Assembly (NCBI GenBank): GCA_032718475.1
Contig: JAUCBJ010002024.1
Coordinates: forward strand, 1-20,459
Source: Nemertoderma westbladi
Lineage: Eukaryota > Xenacoelomorpha > Nemertodermatida > Nemertodermatidae
Length of the DNA: 20,459 nucleotides
Direction: 5' to 3'
Shown piece by piece: positions 9,262 to 18,400 of the stretch. The notes beneath the pieces were generated by a model. The model had not been told where the DNA came from. It made no database searches and worked only from the letters and a program-made list of their open reading frames with translations. Made by a program: the position numbers and the translations under genes. Within the stretch, counting starts at the first letter, position 1; the number at the start of each line of letters is the position of its first letter.

Positions 9262-10349
9262 ATGTACAAGATATTTTTAAGTGAAAGATTAGAAGCACAA
9301 AAGAAGCTTTCCAAGAAAGACAGATAAACGTAATTTGCAGCAGCAAGTCCAAGCGGTAAAAGAATTAGCTTTACCTCAGTTCGATAGGGAAATTCAGAAT
9401 CTCGAGGAAGACACCGAACTTGGACGAACCTACTCTCTGCAAGAGTTTTTGGACGAACGCTTCCAACGACAAGCGGAGGAAAATCAGCTCGAGGAGAAGC
9501 ATATCGAGATGGACGAGAGAGAAGAAGCAGCTTTAGCCCAGCCAGAAGCTCAAATCCTTATGACTGATCTCTATTCCAAAACCATTATTCATCCTTCAAT
9601 GGTTCCCATTTCGGAGACAAACTCTTCGCCACAGTACAACCCCAACCGGTTGATATCATCTTAAGATCTAGAGATCTTATCGCTGACGCTCCTATGTTAC
9701 AACGTCCGTCAATCAACGCCGCTCGTGTCGACGGTATACTCGTTGAACCTCCGGACAATTGAGCGGATCATGTCCGTCGTATGGTACACGAGGTCAATCT
9801 ACGCGTTAGACCTTTGCCAAAATCATTCTATGGGATCAAAGACCATCCTTATTATGTCAATTTAATTCAATATTATATGGTGAAACCGGAAGATCCTACG
9901 CACAGTATAAAGTTTCTACCATTGATAAATCCCGTGGTGACTTGTTCATAAACTCGCATCCAGAGCTACAGGAAGTTCATAGACGACTATATGAATATAG
10001 AGCCCGAGAACGCGAGTTGGAAAGAACCATCAAACCGAGGAAATTTCTCACTACTCACGGTCCGCCTACCGCTCTCATGCAAACGACTCGTCAGGGACCA
10101 GTAAGAGCTGTCGTCCTGAAACGCGCTCTAAAGGTTGTTCGACCTCGTTCCACTGAGGATGATATCGATCAACCGGGTACCTCGACCGGCTGATACACCG
10201 ACCGTCATCCTAAACCTTCCGATGCAATTGTAATGCACCCTTCACCCAGGAGTTATAGCCCTCCTAGTAAAGTGGCTCGCCCCAAAGAGAAAAGGACTCT
10301 TACTAGCCTCAAAAAACTCCTTAAACGCCGTTCACGTAAGAAGGACTAA
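9262..10349 (+). pseudogene. Broken coding region, probable 3' ORF of a retroelement
   Basis: Protein-like sequence continues on the plus strand for about 1.1 kb but changes frame. It runs from an ATG at 9262 to TAA at 9325-9327, then in another frame to a stop at 9662-9664. It resumes in the first frame from about 9643 with a TGA at 9760-9762, and shifts near 9870-9880 to a third frame that continues to TGA at 10191-10193. That frame is then open to TAA at 10347-10349. The first part is rich in Glu, Gln and Arg (coiled-coil type, near 9400-9560). The middle is Pro/Tyr-rich, and the final 50 codons end in a strongly Lys/Arg-rich tail (last residues RRSRKKD). The family is not recognised. Its end lies 69 bp before a polypurine tract and copy C, the position of the last ORF of an LTR element. 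Unseen introns could mimic some breaks. Confidence 0.55.
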
Positions 10350-10418
10350 TAGTTTAGAGTATTTTTATATTTTAGAAACTGTGATTTTTATATTTTATAG
10401 ACTTAAATCCCATTTTCT

Positions 10419-10426
10419 GGGAGCGG
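10419..10426 (+). promoter_or_regulatory. Candidate polypurine tract before copy C
   Basis: GGGAGCGG lies directly against the TGTAAAAGC start of copy C. A polypurine tract abutting the TG of a 3' LTR is the plus-strand primer site of LTR retroelements. It is short and carries one C, so support comes mainly from its position. Confidence 0.45.
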
Positions 10427-10433
10427 TGTAAAA

Positions 10434-10527
10434 GCTTTTGCGGACATAACAAGTCATTTTCCCGCAATGCGCAGTGTAGGTGCTTTTGCGGACATAACAA
10501 GTCATTTTTGCCGCAATGCGCAGAATA
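10434..10527 (+). repeat. 48-bp tandem duplication at the start of copy C
   Basis: GCTTTTGCGGACATAACAAG begins at 10434 and again at 10482, and each copy runs through CGCAATGCGCAG. Copy A has no such duplication at the matching place. In an LTR this would be the U3 region, where enhancer duplications are common. Confidence 0.85.
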
Positions 10528-11150
10528 CTCTAAAATAGTCCTAAATGTATTCAACTCCGTGATGGGAAGGAATCAGAGCCCCAATGACGAAATCTATCAG
10601 CTGATTCTCTGTGGACGTGGAACTTTTCTTTGTTCTGCCTAGTCAGCCAATCAGAGCGATTTTCCTCCTTATGTCTGACAGAAGCCTATGGAAACCCGCG
10701 CAATGCATTACGGTCTTTGTTTACTATTTTTTGAGCAGCAGAACCGGCTTGGAATTTTCTGTACTTCTGCGTAGAAGTTTCAGACTTTGGCCTAAACATC
10801 TGATGGCTTTGATTATAAGAACGTAAAACTATTAACAATTCAACATTGCTGCACATGGAACACTGCATAAGTAACACATACTGACTGTTCACCGCATTAT
10901 TTTGCTTCTGTTATTAATTGTTGTTGTGTTAATGGATATTGGCTGTTATATTTGGAGAATACCGATAAATAATCATAAAACCCCCAATCTTCTTGATTAC
11001 TGAAGGTGAGAGGAACAGGTTTACCGGTAGCAACTGCGACTTACATTATAGTGGTTTTTGTGTGAATTAAATGCTATTTCATAATCCCTACATGTGTCAG
11101 TTGCGATCCTCCTTATATACGATCAAATTCAGTGACGGTCGGCTGATCAG

Positions 11151-11200
11151 TGCGAAATAGTGTGAAGTAGTGTGAAGTCGTGTGAAGTAGTGTGAAGGTT
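11151..11200 (+). repeat. Five 10-bp units downstream of the TATA-like box, copy C
   Basis: Five units related to TGTGAAGTAG follow each other exactly every 10 bases, starting about 30 bp after the TATA-like box. Copy A has a related 10-bp pattern (TGTGCAGTAT on the minus strand, 4321-4350) at the corresponding site. Confidence 0.8.
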
Positions 11201-11580
11201 AATAAAGCATCTCCTAAAGAATGCGCTTTTTACGAAACTCTGTGGCCATCCAGTTGTGATTAGTATAAGTCATAACTCTGTTTTTATACTTAAAGCGCCA
11301 CGTCCTAAAGGAACTGTTATTATTTCCCCGAAAGTAAATATATTGTCATAGATTATATCGTAACGATCAATCGAATAATACAGTAGGTCTACAACGCAAT
11401 AATAAGTCAAAGCATCCGAATCCAGTCTCCCTTAACTGTGGGTGATACGCCGCGCACGGACTGGCTTCGGCTGATGTAACTTCAGTACACTAGGTAATTG
11501 TTATAGGCTAAAGTCGATTTATAAACAAAAGGACAACTAAAATTGGCAGGTTAAACTGCTAAAGGTCTAAAAGCGCGAAC

Positions 11581-12020
11581 ACGTGTGTCCCCAACCGTAG
11601 TTGTGTGTCCCCAACCGTAGTTGTGTGTCCCCATCCGTAGTTGTGTGTCCCCAACCGTAGTTGTGTGTCCCCATCCGTAGTTGTGTGTCCCCAACCGTAG
11701 TTGTGTGTCCCCAACCGTAGTTGTGTGTCCCCAACCGTAGTCGTGTGTCCCCAACCGTAGTTGTGTGTCCCCAACCGTAGTTGTGTGTCCCCAACCGTAG
11801 TTGTGTGTCCCCATCCGTAGTTGTGTGTCCCCAACCGTAGTTGTGTGTCCCCATCCGTAGTTGTGTGTCCCCAACCGTAGTTGTGTGTCCCCAACCGTAG
11901 TTGTGTGTCCCCAACCGTAGTTGTGTGTCCCCAAACGTAGTTGTGTGTCCCCAACCGTAGTTGTGTGTCCCCAACCGTAGTCGTGTGTCCCCAACCGTAG
12001 TTGTGTGTCCCCAACCGTAG
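11581..12020. repeat. Minisatellite, 22 units of 20 bp
   Basis: The unit TTGTGTGTCCCCAACCGTAG is repeated 22 times with no length variation, followed by one decayed unit (12021-12040). The first unit starts AC instead of TT. Units 3, 5, 12 and 14 have CCATCC, units 9 and 21 start TCG, and unit 18 has CCAAACG. Because 20 is not a multiple of three and the minus strand has no stop in any phase, three long minus frames appear; these are artefacts. Confidence 0.97.
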
Positions 12021-12491
12021 CTGTGTGACCCCAGCAGAACATCTAACTGATCTTGACTTTTCTGATAATCTCGGTTTGTTGTGAAAGACATTTGAGTCAC
12101 ATTGTTTATTAGCAAGAAAAAATTCACCGTAGACCACAACATAACGTTCACACTGTTCTAACTACACGAAATAAATAATTAATAATTATCTACTCAACCT
12201 GAATTTATTATTAAATACATTAAATTAAATACAAATTATTTATTATTAAGACATTAAATAATATGGTTGACAATTAGTTTCGTTTGAGGTCATTAAGTTT
12301 TGCGCAAATTCACAGGATAAATTCTAGTAATTCTATTAGTTGAGAACTATATTTTTGAATTGAATTATCAACTAAAACTTGGCCACCACCGCTACTATAA
12401 CGGTCCAAATTGGTCCAAAAATCAAACATTATTAACTAAAATTAATGTAATCCACCAACATATGTACATAATTCAATTGCAGTCAGTTGGA
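12021..12491. other. AT-rich spacer and 3' flank of the zinc-finger gene
   Basis: No gene is seen. On the minus strand this would be the 3' untranslated region and flank of the zinc-finger gene. AATAAA occurs at 12239-12244 and 12204-12209 (TTTATT on the plus strand), about 250-290 bases after the stop codon, and either could be the polyadenylation signal. Confidence 0.5.
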
Positions 12492-13295
12492 TTAGGTAAC
12501 GCTGAGAGATGATTGACATGATTCGCAGACGATGGCGTCCTTGGAGTTCATAAGATTGCAGTTCGGGCAACGAACAGAGAAACTCGGTTTCTCCACTTTT
12601 CCGCAACCTTCGCACTTGTTGCTGCCACTTCCGTTCAAATTCTGGCAACCTAAGCACCGCCATTGCCCTTCCACCTGATTGGTTGGCGTCTTGGTAACGT
12701 CGAGAGATGCCGCGGCTTCTCGCAGCTGACGCAATGTGGGTGGTCGTTGTTTGCGCGCCGGTTTGACCGTGGGTTTGGTTTCCATGGGAACCAGACTATG
12801 TCCACGCGGTCGCTTGTAGCAACGTCTCGCGGAGGGAGCCACTAATGCGCACTGACTGCAGTATTGCCGGTTGCAATGTTTACACTTATAGGCCGCGGTG
12901 TCTTGGCAGTCTGCCGCGTTGCATTTAGTGTTGGATGTCTGCCGGTTTCTCCGAGGAAGTGTTTGGTTGCCTTGGCGACCGCCGAGTGGCGGGGAGGTGT
13001 TGAGTTCCCAGGGGTCGACGGGCGTCGCCTGGGCGAGGACACGCCGGGCACGCAACGGGGACTGGTAGGTGTTGGGGTAGGCCGGAGGAGCCGGAGCCGG
13101 AGCCGGCTGACGTGTCGACGGACTCCCATTGGTTGATCCATCCTCCGAATCAGGCGGTGATTGGCGTAGGACGTCGTAGACTAGTTGTAGTTCATCTTCC
13201 AGCGTCTGGATCCGAGAAGCAGAGCCTAGAAGAAAATTAGAAACATTCCTAAAATTTGACGGACGTCCAGAATCCTTGTTCATTTGATCATTCAT
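12492..13295 (-). CDS. B-box-like / RanBP2-type multi-zinc-finger protein
   Basis: This is a 267-residue protein. An N-terminal helix (about 26-45) and a Ser/Pro-rich linker with an APAPAP stretch (50-110) lead to a cysteine module C125-X4-C130-X7-C138-X2-C141-X4-C146-X2-C149-X9-C159-X6-H166. Its eight ligands suggest a two-zinc cross-brace, as in B-boxes. After a basic linker (170-195) comes a textbook RanBP2-type finger W212-X-C214-X2-C217-X3-N221-X6-C228-X2-C231. A second finger with the same spacing lacks the Trp (C243, C246, N250, C257, C260). RanBP2 fingers bind ubiquitin or single-stranded RNA. The Thr-Phe pair typical of ubiquitin-binding NZF fingers is absent after C217, so ubiquitin binding is doubtful. 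The first ATG (13293-13295) has G at -3. A strong splice-acceptor-like sequence (TTTTCTTCTAG) falls inside the frame near codon 23, so exon 1 may lie elsewhere. No close family name is recognised. Confidence 0.8.
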   Translation of the reverse strand: MNDQMNKDSGRPSNFRNVSNFLLGSASRIQTLEDELQLVYDVLRQSPPDSEDGSTNGSPSTRQPAPAPAPPAYPNTYQSPLRARRVLAQATPVDPWELNTSPPLGGRQGNQTLPRRNRQTSNTKCNAADCQDTAAYKCKHCNRQYCSQCALVAPSARRCYKRPRGHSLVPMETKPTVKPARKQRPPTLRQLREAAASLDVTKTPTNQVEGQWRCLGCQNLNGSGSNKCEGCGKVEKPSFSVRCPNCNLMNSKDAIVCESCQSSLSVT

Positions 13296-13309
13296 TCCTT
13301 TATTTGAAA

Positions 13310-13510
13310 AAGGCTCTTTTTTTCACTAATATTTTTAAAATTAGGTTAATTAATCTAACTTTTTTTCACTAATTTCCAGAAAATTAGTTGAAAAAAGTAT
13401 TTTCTTAACTAATCTTTTCAGTTTTTTTTTCTCTATTTTTTAATTTTATTAACTAATTTTTACCTTTTTTAACTAATTTTTTACTTTTTTAAACTAATTT
13501 TTATTTATTT
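13310..13510. repeat. T-rich tract with repeated AACTAATTTT
   Basis: CACTAAT or AACTAATTT occurs about six times (near 13324, 13368, 13407, 13451, 13471 and 13492) within poly-T runs. The complement AATTAGTT or AAATTAGG also occurs near 13338 and 13382. It lies just upstream of the zinc-finger frame, so it may be promoter or intron sequence as well as a degenerate simple repeat. Confidence 0.7.
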
Positions 13511-13654
13511 AATGAACTATTTACTACACAATATAATCAAATTGTTACATATTTTCATATAATTGAGTAAGTTCCTGGTGCATAATGATTATATAATGTA
13601 GACCGAGGCTTGTCAGGTAGCTTACTGTACAGCTAGCTATTTAAATTTATATTT

Positions 13655-13888
13655 AAAAAAAAAGTAAGCGGAAAACATAGTTTTTTTTCACTCATTTTCT
13701 TTAGCGAAATTAAGATATTCTACCCTCGTGTGTTGAGTTTTCCACTCGTTGGCATTTTAACACTCGCTTCGCTCATGCTAAAAACCGGCCAACTCTTGTA
13801 AAACTCAACCACTCGGACAGAATAGTTGAATTTCGGTAAATTGAAAATGAGTGAAAAAAAGTGGTGTTTTCCGCTTACTTTTTTTTTT
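13655..13888. mobile_element. Fold-back (MITE-like) element with long inverted repeats
   Basis: The segment reads AAAAAAAAAGTAAGCGG at the left and CCGCTTACTTTTTTTTTT at the right. The arms stay complementary far inward: GAAAACA with TGTTTTC, CACTCATTTTC with GAAAATGAGTG, CGAAATT with AATTTCG, and TGAGTTTT with AAAACTCA. In the centre GTTGGC pairs with GCCAAC around CACTCGCTTCGCTCATG. There is no coding capacity and the arms flank a possible TA target duplication (13654-13655 and 13888-13889). This is the layout of a non-autonomous palindromic DNA transposon; the superfamily is not determined. Confidence 0.75.
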
Positions 13889-14967
13889 ATAGAATAATAT
13901 TCCTTTATTTCTCAAACTTTCATTCATTCCTAAATATACCATATTTCACTCCTCTCAATATGGGAAGGATTTATTACAACAAAATCTGATTAACCCTACC
14001 TCGGCTGTGGCCGACCAATTCATTTGGTTACAAAAGGATGGTAGGGCTCTACTACGATAAGTCAAACAAAAGAAAAGGGTTTCCAAACGAACGTAAGTTT
14101 ACATACTCCATAATGTCGATGACATCACTATTTGCAAAAACACTTTGTAAGTAGAATCAGTGACCAGTAAATTAGCGGATGCATGATGGCTGGTTAGACT
14201 ATCTGAATAATATGGACAACTTAATGCGTGTGGGGTCTGCGTCGCTTCTCCCGCTTCCTACACATTCATGGACAGTGACTCACGGAATACCTCTATCGCA
14301 GGGGTTCTGTCACGGGAACAACTCACTGGGGACATCCCAGCTCGCAGCTCACCTCTGCTAGCCTCTTCAGCTAGCTTCAGAAGCTACCAGCACCGAAAGG
14401 AACCAAACAATAAACCAGCCTATGGTAACGCGCGGAAACAGAATCGGGAGTAAACTTCGAGCGGCACAGTCTCCTGATAACTCGAAGGCTTATATCCTCA
14501 TTGGGTGACTACAATCTACGGTTACAAAGGAACAATCATCTACGAATCAAAGATCTCAAAGTTTTCTTCTGACGTGCAATTAACAGCAGCGTCGTAGAAT
14601 TATGGACCCATCATTATGGGGAGAAGGAATTATAATCCGCAATTTCATTCAAAATGACGAATAAAGACAGGGAATCCCTGGGTCTACAGCGGCGCCAACT
14701 CGAAATAATCACCACACAGCTGAGCCAAAAGCAAATGCCTCAAACACTGAGAACGATTGACGTCATAGAGAAATTTATTTATGGAATGTTGAGAGTTTAA
14801 ATTACTTTATGTCTAACTATCCAGCTCATGGTATTTTTAGCAGCTCAGATGATGTCATCCTTCTCACTGAAACTTCAGTGAAACACTCACTACACTGCAA
14901 GTACACTATCAATTACATCTCACTATCCATTTATCAAACCAGCTATCAAGGGGTTGGTGGCTATAAG
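13889..14967. other. Unassigned stretch before the Ty3/gypsy element
   Basis: No gene can be supported. Two overlapping plus-strand frames of about 60 codons (14179-14453) lack motifs. Small inverted repeats occur, such as CTTCGAG/CTCGAAG (near 14455-14486) and CAGGGA/TCCCTG (near 14670). The last bases before 14968 would be the left target-site duplication of the retrotransposon, but its partner lies outside the window. Confidence 0.5.
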
Positions 14968-15298
14968 TGGAATAGACCCATCAATATTGTATATTGTTGT
15001 ATGGTGGTGGTGTTATTTGTCAGTGTTATTACTATACTCTAGTGCCCTGTTACATGGCCTATATTTCATATATACTTATTGTATGCCTAGACATCGGCCT
15101 AGTACAGACTACAGCCCACAGTGTACAGTAGTGCAGGAGCGCACTACATGCTGACACCTTTGTCAGCATCTACAGATCTATATATACGTATTACATACTT
15201 ATAATATAAATGTATTATATTCAATATGTGATTGTTTATATGGATTAATATTATCCCCTCGGGAGTTCGGCCAGACATGAGGTTATACAGTTATACCA
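14968..15298 (+). repeat. 5' LTR of the Ty3/gypsy element
   Basis: This 331-bp LTR starts TGGAATAGACC and ends TTATACCA, giving TG...CA termini immediately before the primer-binding site. It matches 20147-20459 except for T/G at 15026 versus 20205 and one extra T in the loop of a hairpin. A TATATATA box lies at 15179-15186. Confidence 0.95.
15148..15169 (+). promoter_or_regulatory. Perfect hairpin upstream of the LTR TATA box
   Basis: ATGCTGACA (15148-15156) and TGTCAGCAT (15161-15169) are exact complements around a 4-base loop, nine bases before TATATATA (15179). The 3' LTR has both arms intact (20327-20335 and 20339-20347) and a 3-base loop. A dyad at this place could be a transcription-factor site. 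Confidence 0.6.
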
Positions 15299-15309
15299 TG
15301 GCGCAGTGA
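15299..15309 (+). promoter_or_regulatory. Primer-binding site
   Basis: TGGCGCAGTGA follows the LTR end with no spacer. The first nine bases resemble the tRNA-Ser-type site TGGCGCAGTCG known from some insect gypsy elements; the primer tRNA is inferred only. Confidence 0.7.
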
Positions 15310-15415
15310 TACGGCTGGTGATTTACCCTAGTCCTGTAATACCAGTTGAACCTACGTAAACCGACCGTGCCGTTATGAGCTGAAGTTCAAAACTTCCACC
15401 GAGTTTATCGATATC

Positions 15416-18400
15416 ATGGCTTACAGCGGTAGTCTGGACGAGACACTCGAACTCTCGGTCGACGATATAAAACAGTTGGACCGGGCAGAACTCATGTATC
15501 ATCTGGCCAATACAGATATACCCGTTAACCCTAAAGATCCAACTGAGCTGATTCGAAAAAAGCTCATCCGGTGGGCTGAGGGAGAGGAAGATGTCAAAAC
15601 TACATCTGGACAACCTATCGATTTCGCGCAGGTTTTCGCCAATATGGAATCACAGCGGCGTGACGACGAGAGACAACGTCGCGAGGCGGAGCAACATCGG
15701 GAGGATCAATTTCTCCAATTACTCGCACAACAACGAGGGGCCATTGGCGGTCAACAACCAGACCGCCACGACGTATCCGCGGTTAAACTACAGGTCCGCA
15801 CACCCGAAAAATTGGATCGGGGACTATCCATTAAGCAATTTAAACATTGGCGGGCAGCGTGGGACAACTATTCCACAGTCACTAAACTTCGAGAAAAAAC
15901 TCGGGAGGAAGAAGTGGCTGTATTCCACACATACTGTAGCGGCGCATTCCTGTTGGACCTCCATTACGTTATGGGCATTCAACCAAACACAGAAATGCCG
16001 GTAAATGAGATTCTGGACACCATAAACGTCCACCTCCGATCACAGAGGAACATAGCCGTAGACCGATATAAACTCTTGCGATTAAGACAGTCGGATCGAG
16101 AAACTTTTAATGAACACCTCTCCAAATTGTATGAGGCGATTGACGATTCCGAGATGAATACAATGACTGCAGATGACTGGAGAACAACCCTTATCGTCTG
16201 CAGTATCCGCGACGATGAGACACGCCGCGATATATTCGGAAAGATACCGGCCCTAAATCTGGACGAAACTATTGATTTTTGTAGGGCTAGAGAAACCGCA
16301 GCCAAAGAAACTCAACGACTTCAAAACCGTGTCGCAGGTATACAATTTTCTCAGGAACAAACGCGGGGGCGACAGAAAAAACCCCCCAAATCCCGATACA
16401 AACGGGACAAAGATAAATCTCCAATGGGAGGTCATCACCCTAGGAATTTTAAATCACCATCCCGAGAAAAAATGCGTGAGGCGTTGAGAGAGGGGCGTGA
16501 GACCGGCCATTGCGTAAAATGTGGGGGAACATATCCGCATACAACAGATAAACCCTGCAAAGCAATGGATGTAGTTTGCCTTAATTGTGGTAAATCCGGA
16601 CACTATAAAGCATATTGCCTCGCTGAGAAACTGAAATCCCCAAAACTTAGCGGGACAATTTCTATTTCTACCATCAATGGCCATGTGAATAAATGCAAAA
16701 TTCCTTTAATTCCAATCGACTTCCACCATGAGGGAGTTTACCTGGGGAATACATCCTGTGTCGCAGACACGGGAGCGGAAATAACGGTGGCGTCGTCACA
16801 CATGAAAACCGAGTGGGACCTACCGCTAACTACGGAATTTGGCCAACCGGACGTTCCTTTAATAGGGGCGAATGGTAGTAGTATCGAATGCGAGGGACTC
16901 ATTTATTTAACTATGACTGTGGGAAACAAATCTTACAGTGAGTGGGTCTATTTATGTCCAGATATTAAACGGTGGGGTATATATTTATCACTATCTGCCT
17001 GCATTGGTTTAGGACTGGTTCATCCAGAATTCCCCAGACCACTACACATGGCTACTGATAGTCAAATAAATTGTATAAAAGAACGTGGAGATTCAGTGAC
17101 CGATTGCGACATAAATTATTTCCAAGAGCTGGAGACACAAAAACAGAAACTCATGGAGGAATATTCCGATGTATTTCAAACATCTGGTCCGCTAAAACCA
17201 ATGGTAGGATCCCCTATGAAAATAGAACTCCTAGAAGGGGCTAAACCATTCTGTATTAACGCTCACCGCCCAATCCCGATTCATTTCCGTGAAAAAGTCA
17301 AAATGGAATTAGATGACATGATACAAAAAGGGATCATAGAACGGGTGGGAGATAGGCCAACGGAGTGGTGCCACCCGTTGGTCGTAACTAACAAACCTAA
17401 TAGGCCGGGGGAGATCAGAATGACAGTTGATTTAACGAAACTAAACAGTCAGGTGAGACGTATAGTTCACAATTCCCGCTCCCCCTACGAACTCGTATCC
17501 GATCGCAAAGCCGGAGTAAAAATATTCTCCGTTTTAGACGCAAAATCGGGATATTGGCAGGTAGAGTTGGATGAAACTTCTCGAGACTTTACTACCTTTA
17601 TAACTCCTTGGGGTCGATTTCGATACCTGCGAACACCTATGGGGTTTATCTCCAGCGGGGATAGCTACAATCTTCGTGGAGACTTGGCGATAGAGGGGGT
17701 GGATCAAGTCAAGAAGATTGTAGACGACATCCTGATCGAGGATACGGATTACGACGAGCATATTAAACGCGTCCGGACCATACTCGACCGTTGCCGAGCC
17801 CACGGTATTACCCTACATCCGGGTAAATTCCAGTTCGCAAAAACCCAAGTAAAGTTTGCGGGATATATCATATCCGGGGATGGCATTGGCGCGGACCCAG
17901 GGAAAGTCCGAGCGATTTCCGAATATCCGACTCCGGGGAATATAACAGATCTCCGGAGCTTTATGGGATTGGTGAACCAACTAGGTTGTTTTAGTAGTGA
18001 AATCAGCACCCTAGCGGCCCCATTACGCGATCTACTCCGGACAAGAAACGAATTCCAGTGGACCCCAAACCACGAGGAGTCCTTCAGAAAGGTCAAACAG
18101 GCCCTCGTGAGTCCACCAATCCTCGCACCGTTCGAGGGAAACCGAGAAACAAGGCTAGAAACTGACGCGAGTCGGCTACACGGACTAGGGTATGATTTAT
18201 TACAACGTCACGCCGACGACTGGAAACTTGTGGCATGTGGAAGTCGATTCCTAAGCGACACGGAATCCCGTTATGCTGTCATAGAACTCGAGAGCCTGGC
18301 GATTAAATTCGGTATACAAAAATGTCGATTGTACTTATCGGGATTACCGTTCACAGTGGTGACGGACCACCGTCCATTGGTTACAATATTTAACAAACAC

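Larger units (their letters stand above)
10427..11580 (+). repeat. Long repeat copy C, partial, inverted relative to A and B
   Basis: It starts TGTAAAAGC, like the minus strand of copy A at 5162, and follows A in inverse order. Shared blocks are an AGTCAGCCAAT...GAGCG block (10641-10657), a TATA-like box (11111-11120), the CCTAAAGAATGCGC block (11211-11226) and GCGCCACGTCCTAAAGGAACTG (11296-11317). The last shared block is TGGCAGGTTAAACTGC...AAAGCGCGAAC, ending about 11580. The following 1.6 kb of the full repeat, including the AATAAA hairpin and the 287-bp duplication, is missing and a minisatellite begins instead. With the broken ORF and polypurine tract before it, copy C fits a truncated 3' LTR. 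Confidence 0.65.

Noticed and set aside
11551-12151. Three overlapping minus-strand frames of 163-194 residues rich in GDTQLR/TTTVGDT repeats
   Set aside because: They arise because the 20-bp minisatellite has no stop in any minus phase; all three phases are equally open, which is not how a gene looks.
12842-13141. Frames of 90-99 codons overlapping the zinc-finger gene on both strands
   Set aside because: Shadows of the GC-richer zinc-finger coding region, whose Cys/His spacing identifies the true frame.
14660-14700. CAGGGAATCCCTG...GGCGCCAACTCG as a possible primer-binding site of another element on the minus strand
   Set aside because: TTGGCGCC is suggestive, but no LTR end or matching repeat is seen next to it.
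14809-15154. Small plus-strand frames reaching into the 5' LTR
   Set aside because: They straddle the LTR boundary and encode LTR sequence; no support as genes.
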